A DNA stretch of 64,000 nucleotides from Anagrus nilaparvatae (taxonomy: Eukaryota > Arthropoda > Insecta > Hymenoptera > Mymaridae), in the NCBI GenBank assembly GCA_022575985.1, contig JAKSXM010000007.1, positions 30,134,501 to 30,198,500 on the forward strand. The letters are read 5' to 3'. The notes beneath the pieces are model-generated. The model was not told the DNA's origin and made no database searches. It was given only the letters and a program-made list of their open reading frames with translations. The position numbers and the translations under genes are program-made. Position 1 is the first letter of the stretch. Each line of letters begins with the position of its first letter. This document shows, in pieces, positions 33,350 to 46,180 of this stretch.

Positions 33350-34260
33350 ACAATATAGAAGTACCGAAATTATAAGATAAATATTTCTGAATTTTTCAAT
33401 GCTATCATTGCATAAAAATATTTGAAATTACAAAAATATTTCAATGCAATCATTGCATAAAATTATTTGAAATTCCAACTTTTATATAAAAGAGGAAACT
33501 AATCAAAAAAAATTTTAAATGGCGTATAGTTTCGGCTAGTCAATAAAAAAATTTCAATGCTCTCATTGCATAAAAATATTTAAAATTACAACTTTTGTAT
33601 AAAACAGGAGACTATTAGAAAAAAATTTAGAATGGCGTGTAATTTCTGCTAAAGTCAATAAAAAAATTTCAATGCTATCATTGCATAAAAATTGTTGAAA
33701 CTACAAAAATATTTCAATGCAATCATTGCATAAAAATATTTAAAATTCCAACTTTTAAATAAAACAGCATACTATTAGACAAAAATTTTAAATGATGTAC
33801 AGTTTTAGTTAAAATCAAAAAAAAATTTTTAATGCTATCATTGCAAAAAATATTTGAAATTACAAGATTTCTATAAAACAGGACAATATTCGAAAACATT
33901 TAAGTTGGGTATATTTTGATAAATTCAATACTATAATATATCAATACTATTATTGCATGAAAACGATTGAAATTACAACTTTTCTATAAAAAAGGACACT
34001 TTTCGAAATAAAACTAAAGTGAGGTATAGTTTCTGTTAAATTAATTACTAATATTTCAATGCAATTGAAATTGCAACTGTTCTAAAAAACAGGCTATTAT
34101 TCGAAAAAATTGAAAGCGGGGTATATTTTGTTAAATTTAATACATATATTTCAATGGTATCATTGCATAAAAATATTTGAAATTACAAGATTTCTATAAA
34201 ACCGGACAATATTCGAAAACATTTAAGTTGGGTATATTTTGCTAAATTCAATACTATTAT
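33350..34260. repeat. Tandem array of about 115-bp units
   Basis: TTCAATGCTATCATTGCATA-type blocks recur about eight times between 33396 and 34170, each followed by AAAATATTTGAAATTACAA, ACTTTTNTATAAAACAGGA and a GGNGTATAGTTT block. The units are diverged and some are partial. Confidence 0.75.
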
Positions 34261-34599
34261 TTTAATCAATAAACCCAATAACTCAATAAATCGGACTCTA
34301 AGTCTTTTTTTGCTGTTTCTTTTTAATGAATACATTAAATAAAAAACAACAAAAAAGCGGCTTTAGAAATTCGTTTAATAAAAACAAAGCATTTTGGTTT
34401 TTATATTTTAATACAAACCATTTTAAGATATGAAGTGATGAAAATAACCAATTTTTGAGTTTTTAAATTTTGTACTTCTTAGCTTTAAACAGTTGTAACT
34501 CTGTGTCGTGAGCTAAAATTAAAAAAAAAGCGTCAACTCGATAGCATTTTTTCCAAGGAGTAATTTGCACCGAAGCTCTTTTGTTTTATATATGAAATA

Positions 34600-35370
34600 A
34601 CTCAAAAATTTGAATATGAAATAATATAGACATCAGCAGTCCTAAGAATAATAGAAAAAAACAAAAATTTAAAGAATTTAATTGTATAGTAAAATTCATA
34701 TTGTCGGTTTATGAAAAACTACAAAAATTTTAATCTATATTGTTGGCTATTTGATATATCAAAAAACTCAAAAAATTTCACTATGAAATAAGATAGCAGT
34801 GGCGGATACAGGGGGGGGGGTCAAAGGGGTCAATTGACCCCCCCTCAGCGGTTACTTTTACCTTTTTTTAGCTAATTTTACGTTACATAATTAACGCGAA
34901 GTACCATTTTGACCCCCTCAAAAAAATTTTAAGGACCTTTTTTAGAAAATTTTTTGTAATTTGATTCAAGTGACCCCCCCAAAAAATTTTCTAGATCCGC
35001 CTCTGGATAGTTATCGGTAGTCTTAAGAATGAAAAAAATAAAAATTTTTTTAATTTAGCTGCATAGTAAAATTCATATTAGCTGTTACAATATGAAAAAA
35101 CCACAAAAATTTCAATCTATATTTCTGGCTATTTTATATATGAAAAATTAAAAAAATTTCACGATGTAATAATATAGATATTACCAGCAGTCCTAAGAAT
35201 GAAAAAAAAATTTAACTGTATAGTAAAATTCATATTGGCAGTTTACAGTATAAAAAAACTAAAAAATTTACTATCTATATTGTCGGCTATTTAGTATTTA
35301 TATATGAAAAAACTCAAAAAATTTCATTATGAAATAAGATAGATATCGTCAGTCCTAAGAATAAAAAATA
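34600..35370. repeat. Tandem array of about 165-bp units
   Basis: Blocks CAGCAGTCCTAAGAAT, TAGTAAAATTCATATTG and TATATTGTCGGCTATTT recur about four times (starting about 34618, 34785, 35163, 35329). One unit is split by the hAT-type MITE at 34797. Confidence 0.75.
34797..35005. mobile_element. 209-bp hAT-related MITE
   Basis: Ends CAGTGGCGGATACAGGGGGG and, read inward from the right, CAGAGGCGGATCTAG, with subterminal C/G runs (TTGACCCCCCC). GATAG lies on both sides, although hAT duplications are normally 8 bp. The ends resemble those of the autonomous hAT at 44883-49715, which could be the type of source that mobilises it. Confidence 0.75.
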
Positions 35371-35840
35371 TTTGGGGGTTTTTAAGGTTGACTAAAACGT
35401 TTTTATTGATAAACATTTTCAATTTGTCACCCCAACATATATTCCGTATTTTCCAAGATGACGGACCGAAAAAAGGAACTTTCTACATTATCTATTGGTT
35501 TTTGATGTATTCATTTTTTTTCCCCAACAGATTTCCTAATTTTCTAAGATGGCGTACGAAAAAACAAAAAAAAGAGGAAAGTTTTACTTTTCCTGGGAGT
35601 TATTCAGATTCAGAAAAACTTACTTATTGATGAACATTTTCATTGAACCTTATATTTAGATTGAACCTTACATATTTTCCAATTTTCCAAGATGCAGACC
35701 AAAAAACATAAAAAATAACTTTTTACGTTCCATGGGTGTTATTGAGGTTGATGAAAACCACTTTAATTACAAAAATTTTCATTTTTTAACTCAAAAATAT
35801 TTTTTGATTTTCCAAAATGACGAACACAAAAAAATAAGGG
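35371..35840. repeat. Tandem array of about 150-bp units
   Basis: Three units carry AAAACNTTTTATTGATAAACATTTTC, CCCCAACATAT and TTTTCCAAGATGNCGGACC followed by AAAGGAACTTT. Related single units are at 28290-28480. The 80-codon frame at 35388 is a product of the repeat. Confidence 0.7.
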
Positions 35841-36960
35841 CTTGGAGTCCCTATAATATTAACAATGCTTTAAACCAATAGGAACTCAATCACCAATTGA
35901 GTTAATGATCAAAGTAGGAATAATTCGCGATGAAAAAAAAATGCAGGATCGTTTTTAGCGGTCCAAGAGACATACGCAACTGATAGAAAATCCATAAGGG
36001 TCGCTAAATAATGGATAAAGTTACCTACTGCGTGTATCTGAACTAATATTGGTGAAAACAGTTTACGGGATTTGTTTTATAGACTATAAACTCATATATT
36101 TGATAAGAATGTCATAAAAGCTCCACAAAATAACCTGAACTGGCCTATTGTGGGCAACTGGATTTTGTGCGGTAATAAAGTAAACTTAAATCGTATCAGT
36201 GAGTTAAAAAACGGAAGTAACCGATAAAAATTCCAAGAAAGTCCTAAGATATCATCCAAAGTTGCCTACTTTAAACAACCAGACCTTTTAAGGTCAAAAC
36301 GGATACCAGAATCGCAATCAGCGACCCAAAAAACATAAGTAACCGATGAGAAGTCCTTAAAAGTCCTAAAATATCACCCAATCTGCCTATTGTGGGCAAC
36401 CAGACTTTTTAAGGTCTGAACGGATACCAGAATCGTAATTAGCGACCCAAAAAACATAAATCCCCTTCAGGAAATTTTTCTTTTACGTCGCAGGGTTTCG
36501 TTTCCCTTGTTTCCACATTAAAACGGGTTTTTTGACCTTCAGGCTCAAGATTCAACCGTAAAACCTCGACTAATCGAGCCATGGCTTACGGCAAACTTCT
36601 TTTTTCACCGAATACGAACTTTTAAGACCCGGAATCGTAATCAGCGACCCAAAAAACATAAGTAACCGATTAAAAGTCCCTAAAAGTCCTAAAATATCAC
36701 ACAAAGTTGCCTATTGTGGTCAACCAGACCTTTCAAGGTCAGAACGGATACCAGAATCGTAATTAGCGACCCAAAAAACATAAGTCCTCTTAAGGAAATT
36801 CTTCTTTTACGTTACAGGGTTTCGTTTTCCTTGTTTCCCTTTAAAACGGGTTTTTTGACCTTCAGGCTCAAGATTCAACCGTAAAACCTGGACCAATCGA
36901 GCCGCGGTTTACGGCAAACTTATTTTTTCATCGAATACAAACTTTTTAGACCCCCCCCCG
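35841..36960. repeat. Tandem repeat with 323-bp period
   Basis: The block AAAACGGGTTTTTTGACCTT occurs at 36520 and 36843, inside units that also share GGATACCAGAATCGTAATTA, TACGTCGCAGGGTTTCGTTT and TCGAGCCATGGCTTACGGC (variants). Two nearly complete units and partial ones from about 36100 (CAACCAGACCTTTTAAGGTC) are visible. The repeats end at a C run near 36950. Confidence 0.75.
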
Positions 36961-38130
36961 CTCAAATTAAAATTTTCACTACACTCTACAGTATTTATAT
37001 GTTTATAATGTAGAAATAGGTAGATTATTTGGCTAGAACTACCAGACCAGATAATACATATGTTGTAAATTTATATAAATTTATTGTATATATTGTATAT
37101 AAATATATTGTCTAGAAAATATTCTAACCCATCTACAGAAGATTTGGAAAATGTTCCATGAATATTCAAATAGCTTTAAGGTATTACTTCAATCAACCTA
37201 ACTTATAATGAAAAATATGAAGATTAAGAAGTTGCTACACAAAAGGAAGCTATAGATTGAAACTTTTTATTAATCAAGTACAAACTATCAAAGAAAATCT
37301 AAGATTTACAGAAGAAAGTGGGAAGAAAAGCCTTAAGTCATGGAGACTTTATTAAGGTTTTAGTGATAACTGGCAATCATAGAGATTTTTATAGAATTAA
37401 AGTTCTTAACTTAGAGTAAATCTTTTAAATTAAATTTGTAACTTAAATACCAAATGGAAAAGTCCTTTAGAATTTTCCTAGTAAAATTTCTAAAATTTAG
37501 ATTAATATTTTTATTATATATTTATGGTTAAACCTCCTAATGAAATAGTAATTTAAAATTTTCTAATAAAATTCTTTAATTTTAGATTAATACTTTTAGA
37601 TTAGATTCATGATGAAACCTACTAAATAGATAAGTTATGGAAATTTATAGAATAAAATTCTTAATTTAGATTTAATCTTTTAGAAGTAATTTATGATTAA
37701 TCCTTTTAACTAGAAAAGTCATTTAATAGAATATTATAATAAAATTCTAAAATTTTAGATTAATATTTTTATATTTCATTCACGACAGAACCTCCTAACT
37801 GGAGAAGTTCTGAAGAATAATCAAATAAAACTTTTAACTTAAATTAAAATTTTAGTTTAGAATCAAATAGATTAATTTAAATTTATTAATAAAACTAATT
37901 TTTATTTTTTATTATGTATTGATCTTTTTGTTCACAGATAACGTGAAATAATATTGGTTTCTGAAAATAGATGCAGAATCAATTTTTTCTTTATCTTCAA
38001 TTTATATTTTATAGTTTATATTTTTATGATATACATGCTATATAAATGTTTATCTAATTTTATTATGATTATATAAGATAATGAATTAATTAAGTAAATA
38101 GGGACTACTTCCCTTCTGATTTTTAATTTT
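36961..38130. repeat. AT-rich stretch with 87-bp tandem units
   Basis: Between about 37400 and 37860, TTAAACCTCCTAATGAAATAG and its variants recur at about 37449, 37529, 37613, 37702 and 37790, giving a period near 87 bp, with AAAATTCTNAATTTAGATTAAT between. The flanks hold nothing I can name. Confidence 0.6.
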
Positions 38131-38182
38131 TTAATTTTTATACTTTAGATTTTAAGAAAGATGCCATGTCGAATGGAGGGAA

Positions 38183-38460
38183 TGTTGGAGTAGGGTCCTG
38201 TATCCCTACTAATTAATTCGACATAGCTCTTTATTAAGAGTAGGGGTCAGTTGCACTCCGCAACGGTCCTCTTAAAAATAACTTTATTAGAGTAGTCTTG
38301 ATTCGACTTATATAGAATTTAGAAGTATAATAAAGATTAATTAGTTTGAATACTATAATTATTAATATTTTATTTTAATAATAAAACCTTAACCACCAAT
38401 ATCCATAAATAATATAAATAATAATATAAAACTTACGATTGTCTACGTCTTGGTTTTCCA
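38183..38460 (+). other. Possible Copia-type 3' LTR start
   Basis: A purine run (GAATGGAGGGAA, 38171-38182) directly precedes TGTTGGAGTAGGG, the usual look of a Copia 3' LTR start after a polypurine tract. No partner LTR, terminal CA with a duplication, or Copia coding sequence is visible, so this is weak. Confidence 0.3.
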
Positions 38461-41400
38461 TTATTTATAATAATTTTATAATAGTTTTTAGCTACAGATT
38501 TTTTAAGTATCTCAAAATTATTAAAAAATATAAAATTTACTTTTTAACAACGCTTGAAAAATAAACTGTACCAAATCATTGAAAGTTCAAATCTTTTATA
38601 CATTTAATTAGGCCCGACCCTAAACCCACCAAATTAAGATATCTTAAAGTAGACCAATAATAGCTAGAAAATATTTTTTGGTAAACCCCTTAAAATGTAA
38701 ATTTTTATTTTCTATTGGTCAAATTCTTTTCTCACGTTTTAAGTTAATTTAAAAACCCGCTATTATTTTTATTACATTAAAACATAATTTCCTAAAATTT
38801 AAAAATTTTTTATTTTTAATTATCAAATTTTTTGACATGTAATATTAATAGAGTATAAGATAAGTAAATTCCTAGAAAAACATAGATGTTTTCAAAATAA
38901 CTTTACATATTTGTTATTTTTTTCTCACGACATCCCTATGAACCTGGTCATTGTTTTTATAAGATAAATTAATCTTTAAAAATAATATAAACATAATTGA
39001 TTGACTTTTTATTTTCATTAGCGTTTACTTAAGCGTGAGAAATATTTTGGAGTTATTTTTAAATATGAATCAATAATATATTATTTTTCTTGTAATTATG
39101 TATAAAGATTAAAAATGATGAGAATAAATTTCTAATCTTTATATTTATATTTGTATTATAAAATATGTGAGAAAATTTATATTTAGGGTAAATTAATATT
39201 TAAGGAATTTTTGAGGGAATATATATTTTAATTTTTACACAAATAAAATTTAAATACAAAAATATTAGGCTAGCTAACCTAATACTTGGGCTATGATTCA
39301 TAACTATGAAATTAAAATGAACCATGATTGACAGGTCATGAAATAAGATAAAAATATCCATCCATCAATTTGACATATTGTCGGCTTTTCGGCCTTTGAT
39401 CTATTTGTCGCTTATGACGTCAAGACGCCCTCAAACTTGCCTGGATCTACTCGCGTTGGAATAAACGGAAGGAGTTTTCGGTATTTTTTTAACATTTTTA
39501 AGTCATCATTTGTAATTTATAATCCAGATGTTTCGAATATATACGATTTTCGCTATAAAATCCAAAAATTTTTGGTAAAAAAAGGGGTGTTTTCGGTGTT
39601 TAAGGGTGATTAAGATATTTTCGGACTCTGAGGACCTCATTTTCGAGTTTAGCGACACCGAAAACATATTAGGATGCATAGAAAACGTATTTTGAAAAAA
39701 ATTTTTGTCGTTCGCACTAATTTTCGGTATTAGCCAACCACTTGAGAGCTACCCTGGGTTTGTGCGACCCCTAAATCGTTCTTAAATGAGCTGAAAATTG
39801 ATATGGGATCATTTTGTCACCTAAACTTCAACATACTTCAGGAAGAACATTTTTGGCGCACTTTTTTTTTTAGTGAACAACCCTAATGATTATAGATGTA
39901 TGTTTATAATAAAACAAATTAATAGTATAATGCTTTATCTTTATACAATAAAAAGTCTAGATAATACTTCAAAATAAATTTATTGCTGTAATTAATTTGT
40001 ACATGCTCAAGAAAATTATCTACGTAAAAAATAATCGTAGGATCAATTTAAATGGATATATTCAACAAAGTTTGCAATAAAAAACTTAAAATTTTTGTAC
40101 TTCTTCTGTGAATAGCCTCTTCTGAGCATTGTTAAATCTTCTTCCATGCATAAATATTTTATTTAAAAACATTTTTATAAGTAAGACACACATCAGTTGT
40201 AGTTTTAGCAGCACTGCAAAAGGAAAAATTTTATATTTTATTAAATTTGAATTAAAAAAGTAAAATAAGAATGAAGTAAAAAAATTAATTATGTATTAAT
40301 TAATGCTTATTACTTGATATTAATTTTAGATAAAATGAATTCTTTTAAAATCTTTAACCTGATTTTATTTGTATTTTTGCAAAAAATAAAAATAATATAT
40401 TAAGTATCAAGGGAGTAAAAGTTTCAGTACCAACGTGAATACTACCGTCGAAATTTAGCACGAGTGATAACGTTAGTGTCTAAAGTTTTTCGACCATGGT
40501 GTTTCACTGGGGAAAAAAATAGTACGAAAAAGTACAAAAAATTCAAAAGTATTCATAATGTATTCAAAACTATTCTAAAGTAATTCAAAAAACGAATTTA
40601 AAATAATTTAAAACTGCCCACAATATAAGTTTCAAATTTAATAAATTATTTTTTTTTAAATCTTCTAGTTTGCACCTTCTATTTTTTTATACCTCGTTAT
40701 TTTCAACTGCTTATAAGAAAAATTTATATTGAAAATAATGTAATTCACTTTTTTGCATCTAATTTATTGCTCTTGTACAAAAAGGCAAATTGTTGAATAT
40801 TAATTTAAAATTTAAAATTTTTCAATTGAAAAATGTAAAAATAAAACGAATAAATATTTAGAATTTAATAAAAAGTTTTTAAATTTTTAAAGTATTTAAA
40901 AGCAGAGAGCGCAAAGACAAAAACTACTATGAAAATTTAATTTTTATACTGGAAACTTATTTAGTTTATTAAATTGTTTAATATTTCATTATAAAAATGA
41001 ATTGAAGAAAAATATACTATAAGCCCAGATAAATAATGGTACAAAGCCCAGATTTTTCATGAATTTTTATTTATTTAAAAATCAATTACAAAATTAAACT
41101 ACTAAATTATGATTCAATTTTTTTCCTTGATATTTCTAGGTAGGACCGTTCGTGGACATACATCCAGGGTGCAGAATTTGAGGGCTAAAGCTAACTATGT
41201 ATAAAATTTTAAAATGGGATCAAAGAAATTTTACATAATTTGACCTGCCGAAACTGAATATTTTATTCATGAAGCCATTAGATTAATTTTTTAAAAGTAC
41301 AACAAGATATTTGAGATAAGTATCGATATCGTATCGAAATTCGATACAATATCAATACGATAACTTTTAAAATTTATTTATATTATATACAATAAGTACC

Positions 41401-42221
41401 ATTTGAATTATCAGCGATATTGTCATATCGTCGATAAATAATCAATGCCGAGAATTTTGAAAAATATCGATATAATTTTTAATAAAAGATCAAGAATAAT
41501 TGTCCAATTGACAAAATTTAAAACTTCATTTTATGAAACTTTTTTTATCGTTTTTTTTTTCATCAGAATTAGACTTAAATTTAATTCGACTTAAAAAATA
41601 AACTAAATAAGAGCGTACATTTTAATAATTTATAAAGTGCTGATAGTATGTAAGCTAATGAATTAATTAATTAACGGCCTTGTTTATAAAAAAAAATTTT
41701 TCCAATACTTCTTACAAAATGATCACTTGTTTGGAAATAGCTATGAGGCTCACTAATTTATCGTATTATGATAAAACAGTGAATAAGCAAAAAAAAATTT
41801 TATATAAAATTACCGTTTTTCTAATTAGTTAAGTAGTTTTAAGTGTCATACAAATATTGTAGAATGAATCTAATGTGCGCTATTATTAGGCACTTTAAGT
41901 GCTCACTTACCACATACATACTTAATGATCTTGTTGTTCGTATTGAAAAAGATATATATTAACTTAAAAGGAAAAAAATAGATTCTGACTTTTAATGCAT
42001 TTGCACGCACGAGCGAGTATACACGGACAGGGCGCGGCACTCTAATTTTAGTGTTATAAACAAACTGTAAAATTAAGAGTTATCATATGAGTCCTAAACA
42101 AGAGTGTAAAAATACACCGGATTTTCGGATGCATTTTTGTTAACAAAATTACACTAGAATCGTCGCGCTTAGAAATAAAATTTTAATTATATTGGTTATG
42201 ACTGCGCGTATATATATAAAC
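38461..42221. other. Long non-coding AT-rich stretch
   Basis: No supported gene. Short features only: a TATCGATATCG-rich patch at 41320-41470 and a GC-richer patch near 42000-42045. Confidence 0.5.
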
Positions 42222-42297
42222 TAGCTGCCTCCGGCTGGCTTCGCTCGCCCCGGCAGCCACCATGGGGGCTGCGCCCCCCTGGACCCCAGCGGCTTTA
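42222..42297. other. GC-rich hairpin-prone block
   Basis: CTAGCTGCCTCCGGCTGGCT leads to CATGGGGGCTGCGCCCCCCT, a strong local stem in an AT-rich setting. A weaker analogue (ACTAGC...GGGGGGGCTCCGCC) lies at 62836-62865. Such blocks occur at ends of some transposons, but no boundary can be shown here. Confidence 0.4.
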
Positions 42298-42563
42298 TTT
42301 TTCCAAAAATATGTTGTTTGAGGTTACTTAATATTTTGTAAAATAACCTTTTTTATCCGAAGTATTATTTAAAATTTACTAAATCATAAAAATTTCGGGC
42401 ATATGAACCCAGACAGATAATTAGTAATCAGCAATACAAAGCTTAGCTACCCTTCCATAGTGTTAGTGCTAAAACCTAACATTTTTATATATTTTACATG
42501 GTTTATTAATATCTTTCAAAGTATCTGATTTTCCCGCGATTGCCTCCGCTGAACCGGTACCGG

Positions 42564-42812
42564 TGTCGGAATGCGTGTTTGTATGTATAAGTAAATGATA
42601 TGCGCGTGGCAACACCGGCGTCGTTCTTGCTTTCTTCCCGTTCGAGCTCTCATACCGAACGGACGTGCCGGTAATGCTCTTTAATTAAATATATGTAAAT
42701 TTACCGTCTTAAATAAATGTTTTACAATAAAAACGCGAGTTATGTCAAATTCAGAACAGTGTTTTATTCTTCAAATAAATCCTTACTTTTGCCATTAAAT
42801 CCTTCAAAAACA
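42564..42812 (+). repeat. Probable 5' LTR of BEL/Pao copy 3
   Basis: A 249-bp block starts TGTCGGAATG and ends AAAAACA, immediately before a primer-binding-type sequence. It contains AATAAA-type signals near 42710. No second LTR is present because the hAT replaces the rest of the element. Confidence 0.6.
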
Positions 42813-42830
42813 TGGTGCCGAAACTCCGGT
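42813..42830 (+). promoter_or_regulatory. Probable tRNA primer-binding site
   Basis: TGGTGCCGAAACTCCGG follows the LTR's CA directly. TGGTGCCGAAAC-type sites are usual for insect BEL/Pao elements, where a tRNA 3' end primes minus-strand synthesis. Confidence 0.6.
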
Positions 42831-43761
42831 TTAAATTCAGTTGAACGAGGACATTTCTTTATTTTAATAAAAAGTTTGAAGGTATTTAAATAGCTGAAAG
42901 GTGAATAAATTAATTTTTTTTCTCATCTAAGATTCTACTTAAGATCAAAAAGTGTTGAATTGTTGTATTAGAAATTGTTAAAGAAAAAGTGTTGTGTTGA
43001 TATTGTGCATTTTTTCTTTGTCTTGGTGCTTTATTAAAAAATCTAGTGCAGTAACGCCATGTGCTCCTTTTTTTATTTTCATGAATTTTCTTTTTGGTCG
43101 CGACAAGACATGAAATTTTAAGGATAGTTTTTGTGATTTATATTTAAAAAATTTATTATAAAATTCATGGACGTTCTGTCGCATCGCAGGGCCTGAAAAA
43201 TCCAATTAAAAAAAAAAAAAATTTGCAAATTACTTGGAGTCGCCATTTTCCGGTTCATCTAAAGCATTTCTTTTTGCATAAAAATTGAGAAGAAGGAAGT
43301 CACGTGAATCAGGAAGGTTGGATTAGCAGCACCAGTGTGGTAATATATTGCATCGTTCCATATTCACTATTACTACATATACATATACTAGGTTATGCGA
43401 TAGAAAGAGAAAGGTATATTCAAATTTTTTTTCAAAGAGTGAGAGAGGTATATTCAAATTTTTCTTTCTACGCTAACCTTCGATCGTGAAAAAAAAAATT
43501 TCATTTTTTTTATGCTTACCGGCATTTTTAAAATTTTATGAATTTTCAAATCAAAATTCTTTTTGATTTATTCATGAATACATAAAACTAAAAATTAAAA
43601 AATTAATATAATTCTTCACGTCAAAAAATAAAAAGGAGTTGTATTATAAAAAAAAAGAAGTTGTATTATAAAAAAAAAAAGAAACTTATTTTATACAAAA
43701 AAAACATTACAAGACTTAATTTGAATGTTATATTAATTATTTATTCGCATTTACATGAAAA
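42831..43761 (+). other. Leader of BEL/Pao copy 3
   Basis: About 930 bp between primer site and gag ATG. It is A/T-rich with an imperfect direct repeat AGAGGTATATTCAAATTTTT (43410, 43444). No coding content. Confidence 0.5.
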
Positions 43762-44882
43762 ATGGCGGACCAAGTATCCTTAGAGGAAGTTATAGCACAA
43801 CAGGAGGAACTATCGGAGTGGATATCCAGAGCTTGGACTAACGCTAAAAAACTAGGAAAGGAAAAGATGACATCACAAACACTCAATATACGCCTCACCA
43901 AACTAAATGACAACCGAAGATGTTAAAAAAACTGCATACGTCAAAGAAGCTTGGTTCGACAAAACTGAAGAAATATATTACAATGTCAATGCTTCTTTTT
44001 CTGAGTACTTAGATTCTCTAAAACTTTCATCTTTTACTTCAGGTCAACATGAACCAACTGCTCAACAAGGTACTGCTACAACTCAATTCCATCTACCCAA
44101 GTTCATATTACCAGATTTTGACGGTGACGTCTTAGCCTGGGAAAGCTTTCGAGACCAGTTCAAGGGAATCCTCGATAAATCTCCTATGTTGAGCAACGTT
44201 CAGAAGATCCTGTTGTTACAACAACATCTACAAGGTGATGCCAAAGAGATGTTGTAGAACACTCCAGTTGTTGAAGGGAGCTTTGAAGGTGCATGGAAAG
44301 CTTTAGAGAGCAGGTACGGTAATAAACGTATACTTCTCAGTCATCATATGAATGGTTTGTTAAACTTATCTTCTATGTCAAATTCTTCTTCTAATGAAAT
44401 TAAACCAGTAGTAGATTTTTTCTCACAAACTGTTCGTTCTTTTGAGGCACTAGGCATCGTCAAGGATAATTGGAATCACTGGTTGGTCTTGCTGTTATCG
44501 CAGAAATTGAATGCTGAGATAAGAGTCAAGTGGGAAACTTCTCTTACTGACACAACAGAATTTCCAAACTTTGATGCACTCAACACATTTTTGGAAAATT
44601 ATGCAAGAGCTTTGGAATCCATCGATGAAGGGGTCATGCAAAGCAGTTCAAAATCCAACAATAGCGAGAAATCAAAACCTGAAAAACCTCAAGCGAGAAA
44701 GCAAACCAATGCAGCCACTTCTCAGTCGAGTAAAAAGGGTAAAGTAAAATCTTATTTTTGCCCTCTTTGTAATAATAATGACCACGCTTTAACTTTTTGT
44801 ACTAAATTCAAAGCCCTTCAAGGTACTGATCGCTATATTCAAGCTAAGAAACTTAGTTTATGCTACAACTGCTTGAAAAATC
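43762..44882 (+). pseudogene. BEL/Pao gag (copy 3, different family)
   Basis: ATG at 43762 (MADQVSLEEVIAQQEELSEW) with a frameshift near 43908. Then ILPDFDGDVLAWESFRDQFK (DUF1759 block, about 44110), a TAG at 44255-44257 after DAKEML, FEGAWKALESRYGNK, and WNHWLVLLLSQKLN. The zinc knuckle starts FCPLCNNNDHALTFC (about 44757) and the second one, LCYNCLKN, is cut by the left end of the hAT at 44883. It does not align closely with copies 1 and 2. Confidence 0.85.
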
Positions 44883-44959
44883 CAGCGGCGGATCCAGCGG
44901 GGGGCGAAGGGGGCGATCGCCCCCCCCAAGGAAGTGAAAATTATAAAATTTCAATATTA

Positions 44960-45456
44960 TTAATTTTATCTAATTTTTAATATATACATGAATATATAAA
45001 ATTTACTTTTTCATATTTTTAAAAATTAAAATGTAGACTCTCTTTATGGTTTGTATAGATATAGTTATACACTGCAGGTATACTTTACAATATTTTATGG
45101 TAAAGTTATTTATTGTCTTTAATAACTTTATTCTTGAAAATAAAAATAACAGTAAGTTTTTTGTTTATAAAGAATTTTACAATTTTTATTAGGACAGCTG
45201 ATCTTTTTTAAATCTATAAAAATAGATTTTGTAATATATTTATATTTTTTTAAAATAATTTTACAACCGTAATATAAAAAAAGTATGCATAAATTAAAAG
45301 TTCACGATGGATCTTTTTGTATACACCGCGGTGATATAACTTTCTTTCACTGCGTTATACACAAATATCTTTTTCGTATGAAGCAGTAAAATTTTTTTTT
45401 TCTTTTTACATTTTATTTTGATTCTTTAAATTATTTTATGATTTAATATTAAATTA

Positions 45457-45497
<41 letters not shown>

Positions 45498-46180
45498 GAC
45501 CTATTATTTTCTAAGTACTATACCAAATAAAATAATATAAATATTTTATGTATTTATTTTTTATATTTAGAATTTTTTTTTAAGTTTGATCCTTACCGAT
45601 TTAATAATATAATTTCTGGTAAAGTTTACGTAAGATCTATTTGAACAAAATTTTTTTTATATGATGCTTGTTTTACAACTGATTTTATAGATTTATATTT
45701 TATCATTATTATAATTATATTACTAACACATAAATATAGGTATATAAATATGTTTTTATATTTTAATTCTGACCCCTAAATTTTTTTACGATTTTTCTGT
45801 TAATTTTTGTGTATAGAAATTTTACAACATTTCCTTTTTTATAAAAAATTTACAACACATTAAAAATACTTAATTTTTTTTAAGTTTTAAATTTAGTATC
45901 GTGTTTGAATTGAGGCTCATCACATCATTTAAAATAGTGTTGTTTAATAAAAATTATTTGTAGTTAAGCTTTAAAAATTTTATTAAAAGTCAAGTTTTTT
46001 CAGTGTTAGTTAAAAATATTTTTTAATTATAATAAGCTGAATTTTACTGAAGTTTATTTTTTTGAATTTATTAAATTAGTCATGGTAATTTATTATACTA
46101 TTTTTCAAATATTTTTTTCAATTTTTGAAACAGGTGAAATATTTTTTTTTTTTAATTTTTAGGCTTCAAATTCAATAAAA
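44960..46180 (+). other. hAT 5' non-coding region
   Basis: AT-rich sequence between the left end and exon 1, with an ATT microsatellite at 45461-45497. It must hold the transposase promoter, but I cannot point to a specific box. Confidence 0.5.

Larger units (their letters stand above)
32695..34590. mobile_element. Foldback-type element with tandem-repeat interior
   Basis: Inverted arms of about 280 bp lie at 32695-32975 and 34303-34590. Outer ends are AGTGCAAATTATTCCTTGGA and, read from the right, GGTGCAAATTACTCCTTGGA. Matching interior blocks include TTTCATCACTTCATATTTTAA against TTAAGATATGAAGTGATGAAA. Between the arms lie two tandem arrays. No ORF. Foldback elements typically have long arms with internal repeats. 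Confidence 0.65.

Noticed and set aside
32690..36960. CRISPR-like regular repeats
   Set aside because: Units are contiguous diverged tandems without unique spacers, in a eukaryotic setting.
38461..42221. Search for host exons or RNA genes in the longest empty stretch
   Set aside because: No frame above background and no tRNA-like fold recognised by eye; a tRNAscan/Infernal run could still find small RNAs.
44883..44980. Tail of the BEL gag frame rich in Gly/Asp/Pro
   Set aside because: It is the hAT terminal repeat read through from gag, a chimeric artefact of the insertion.
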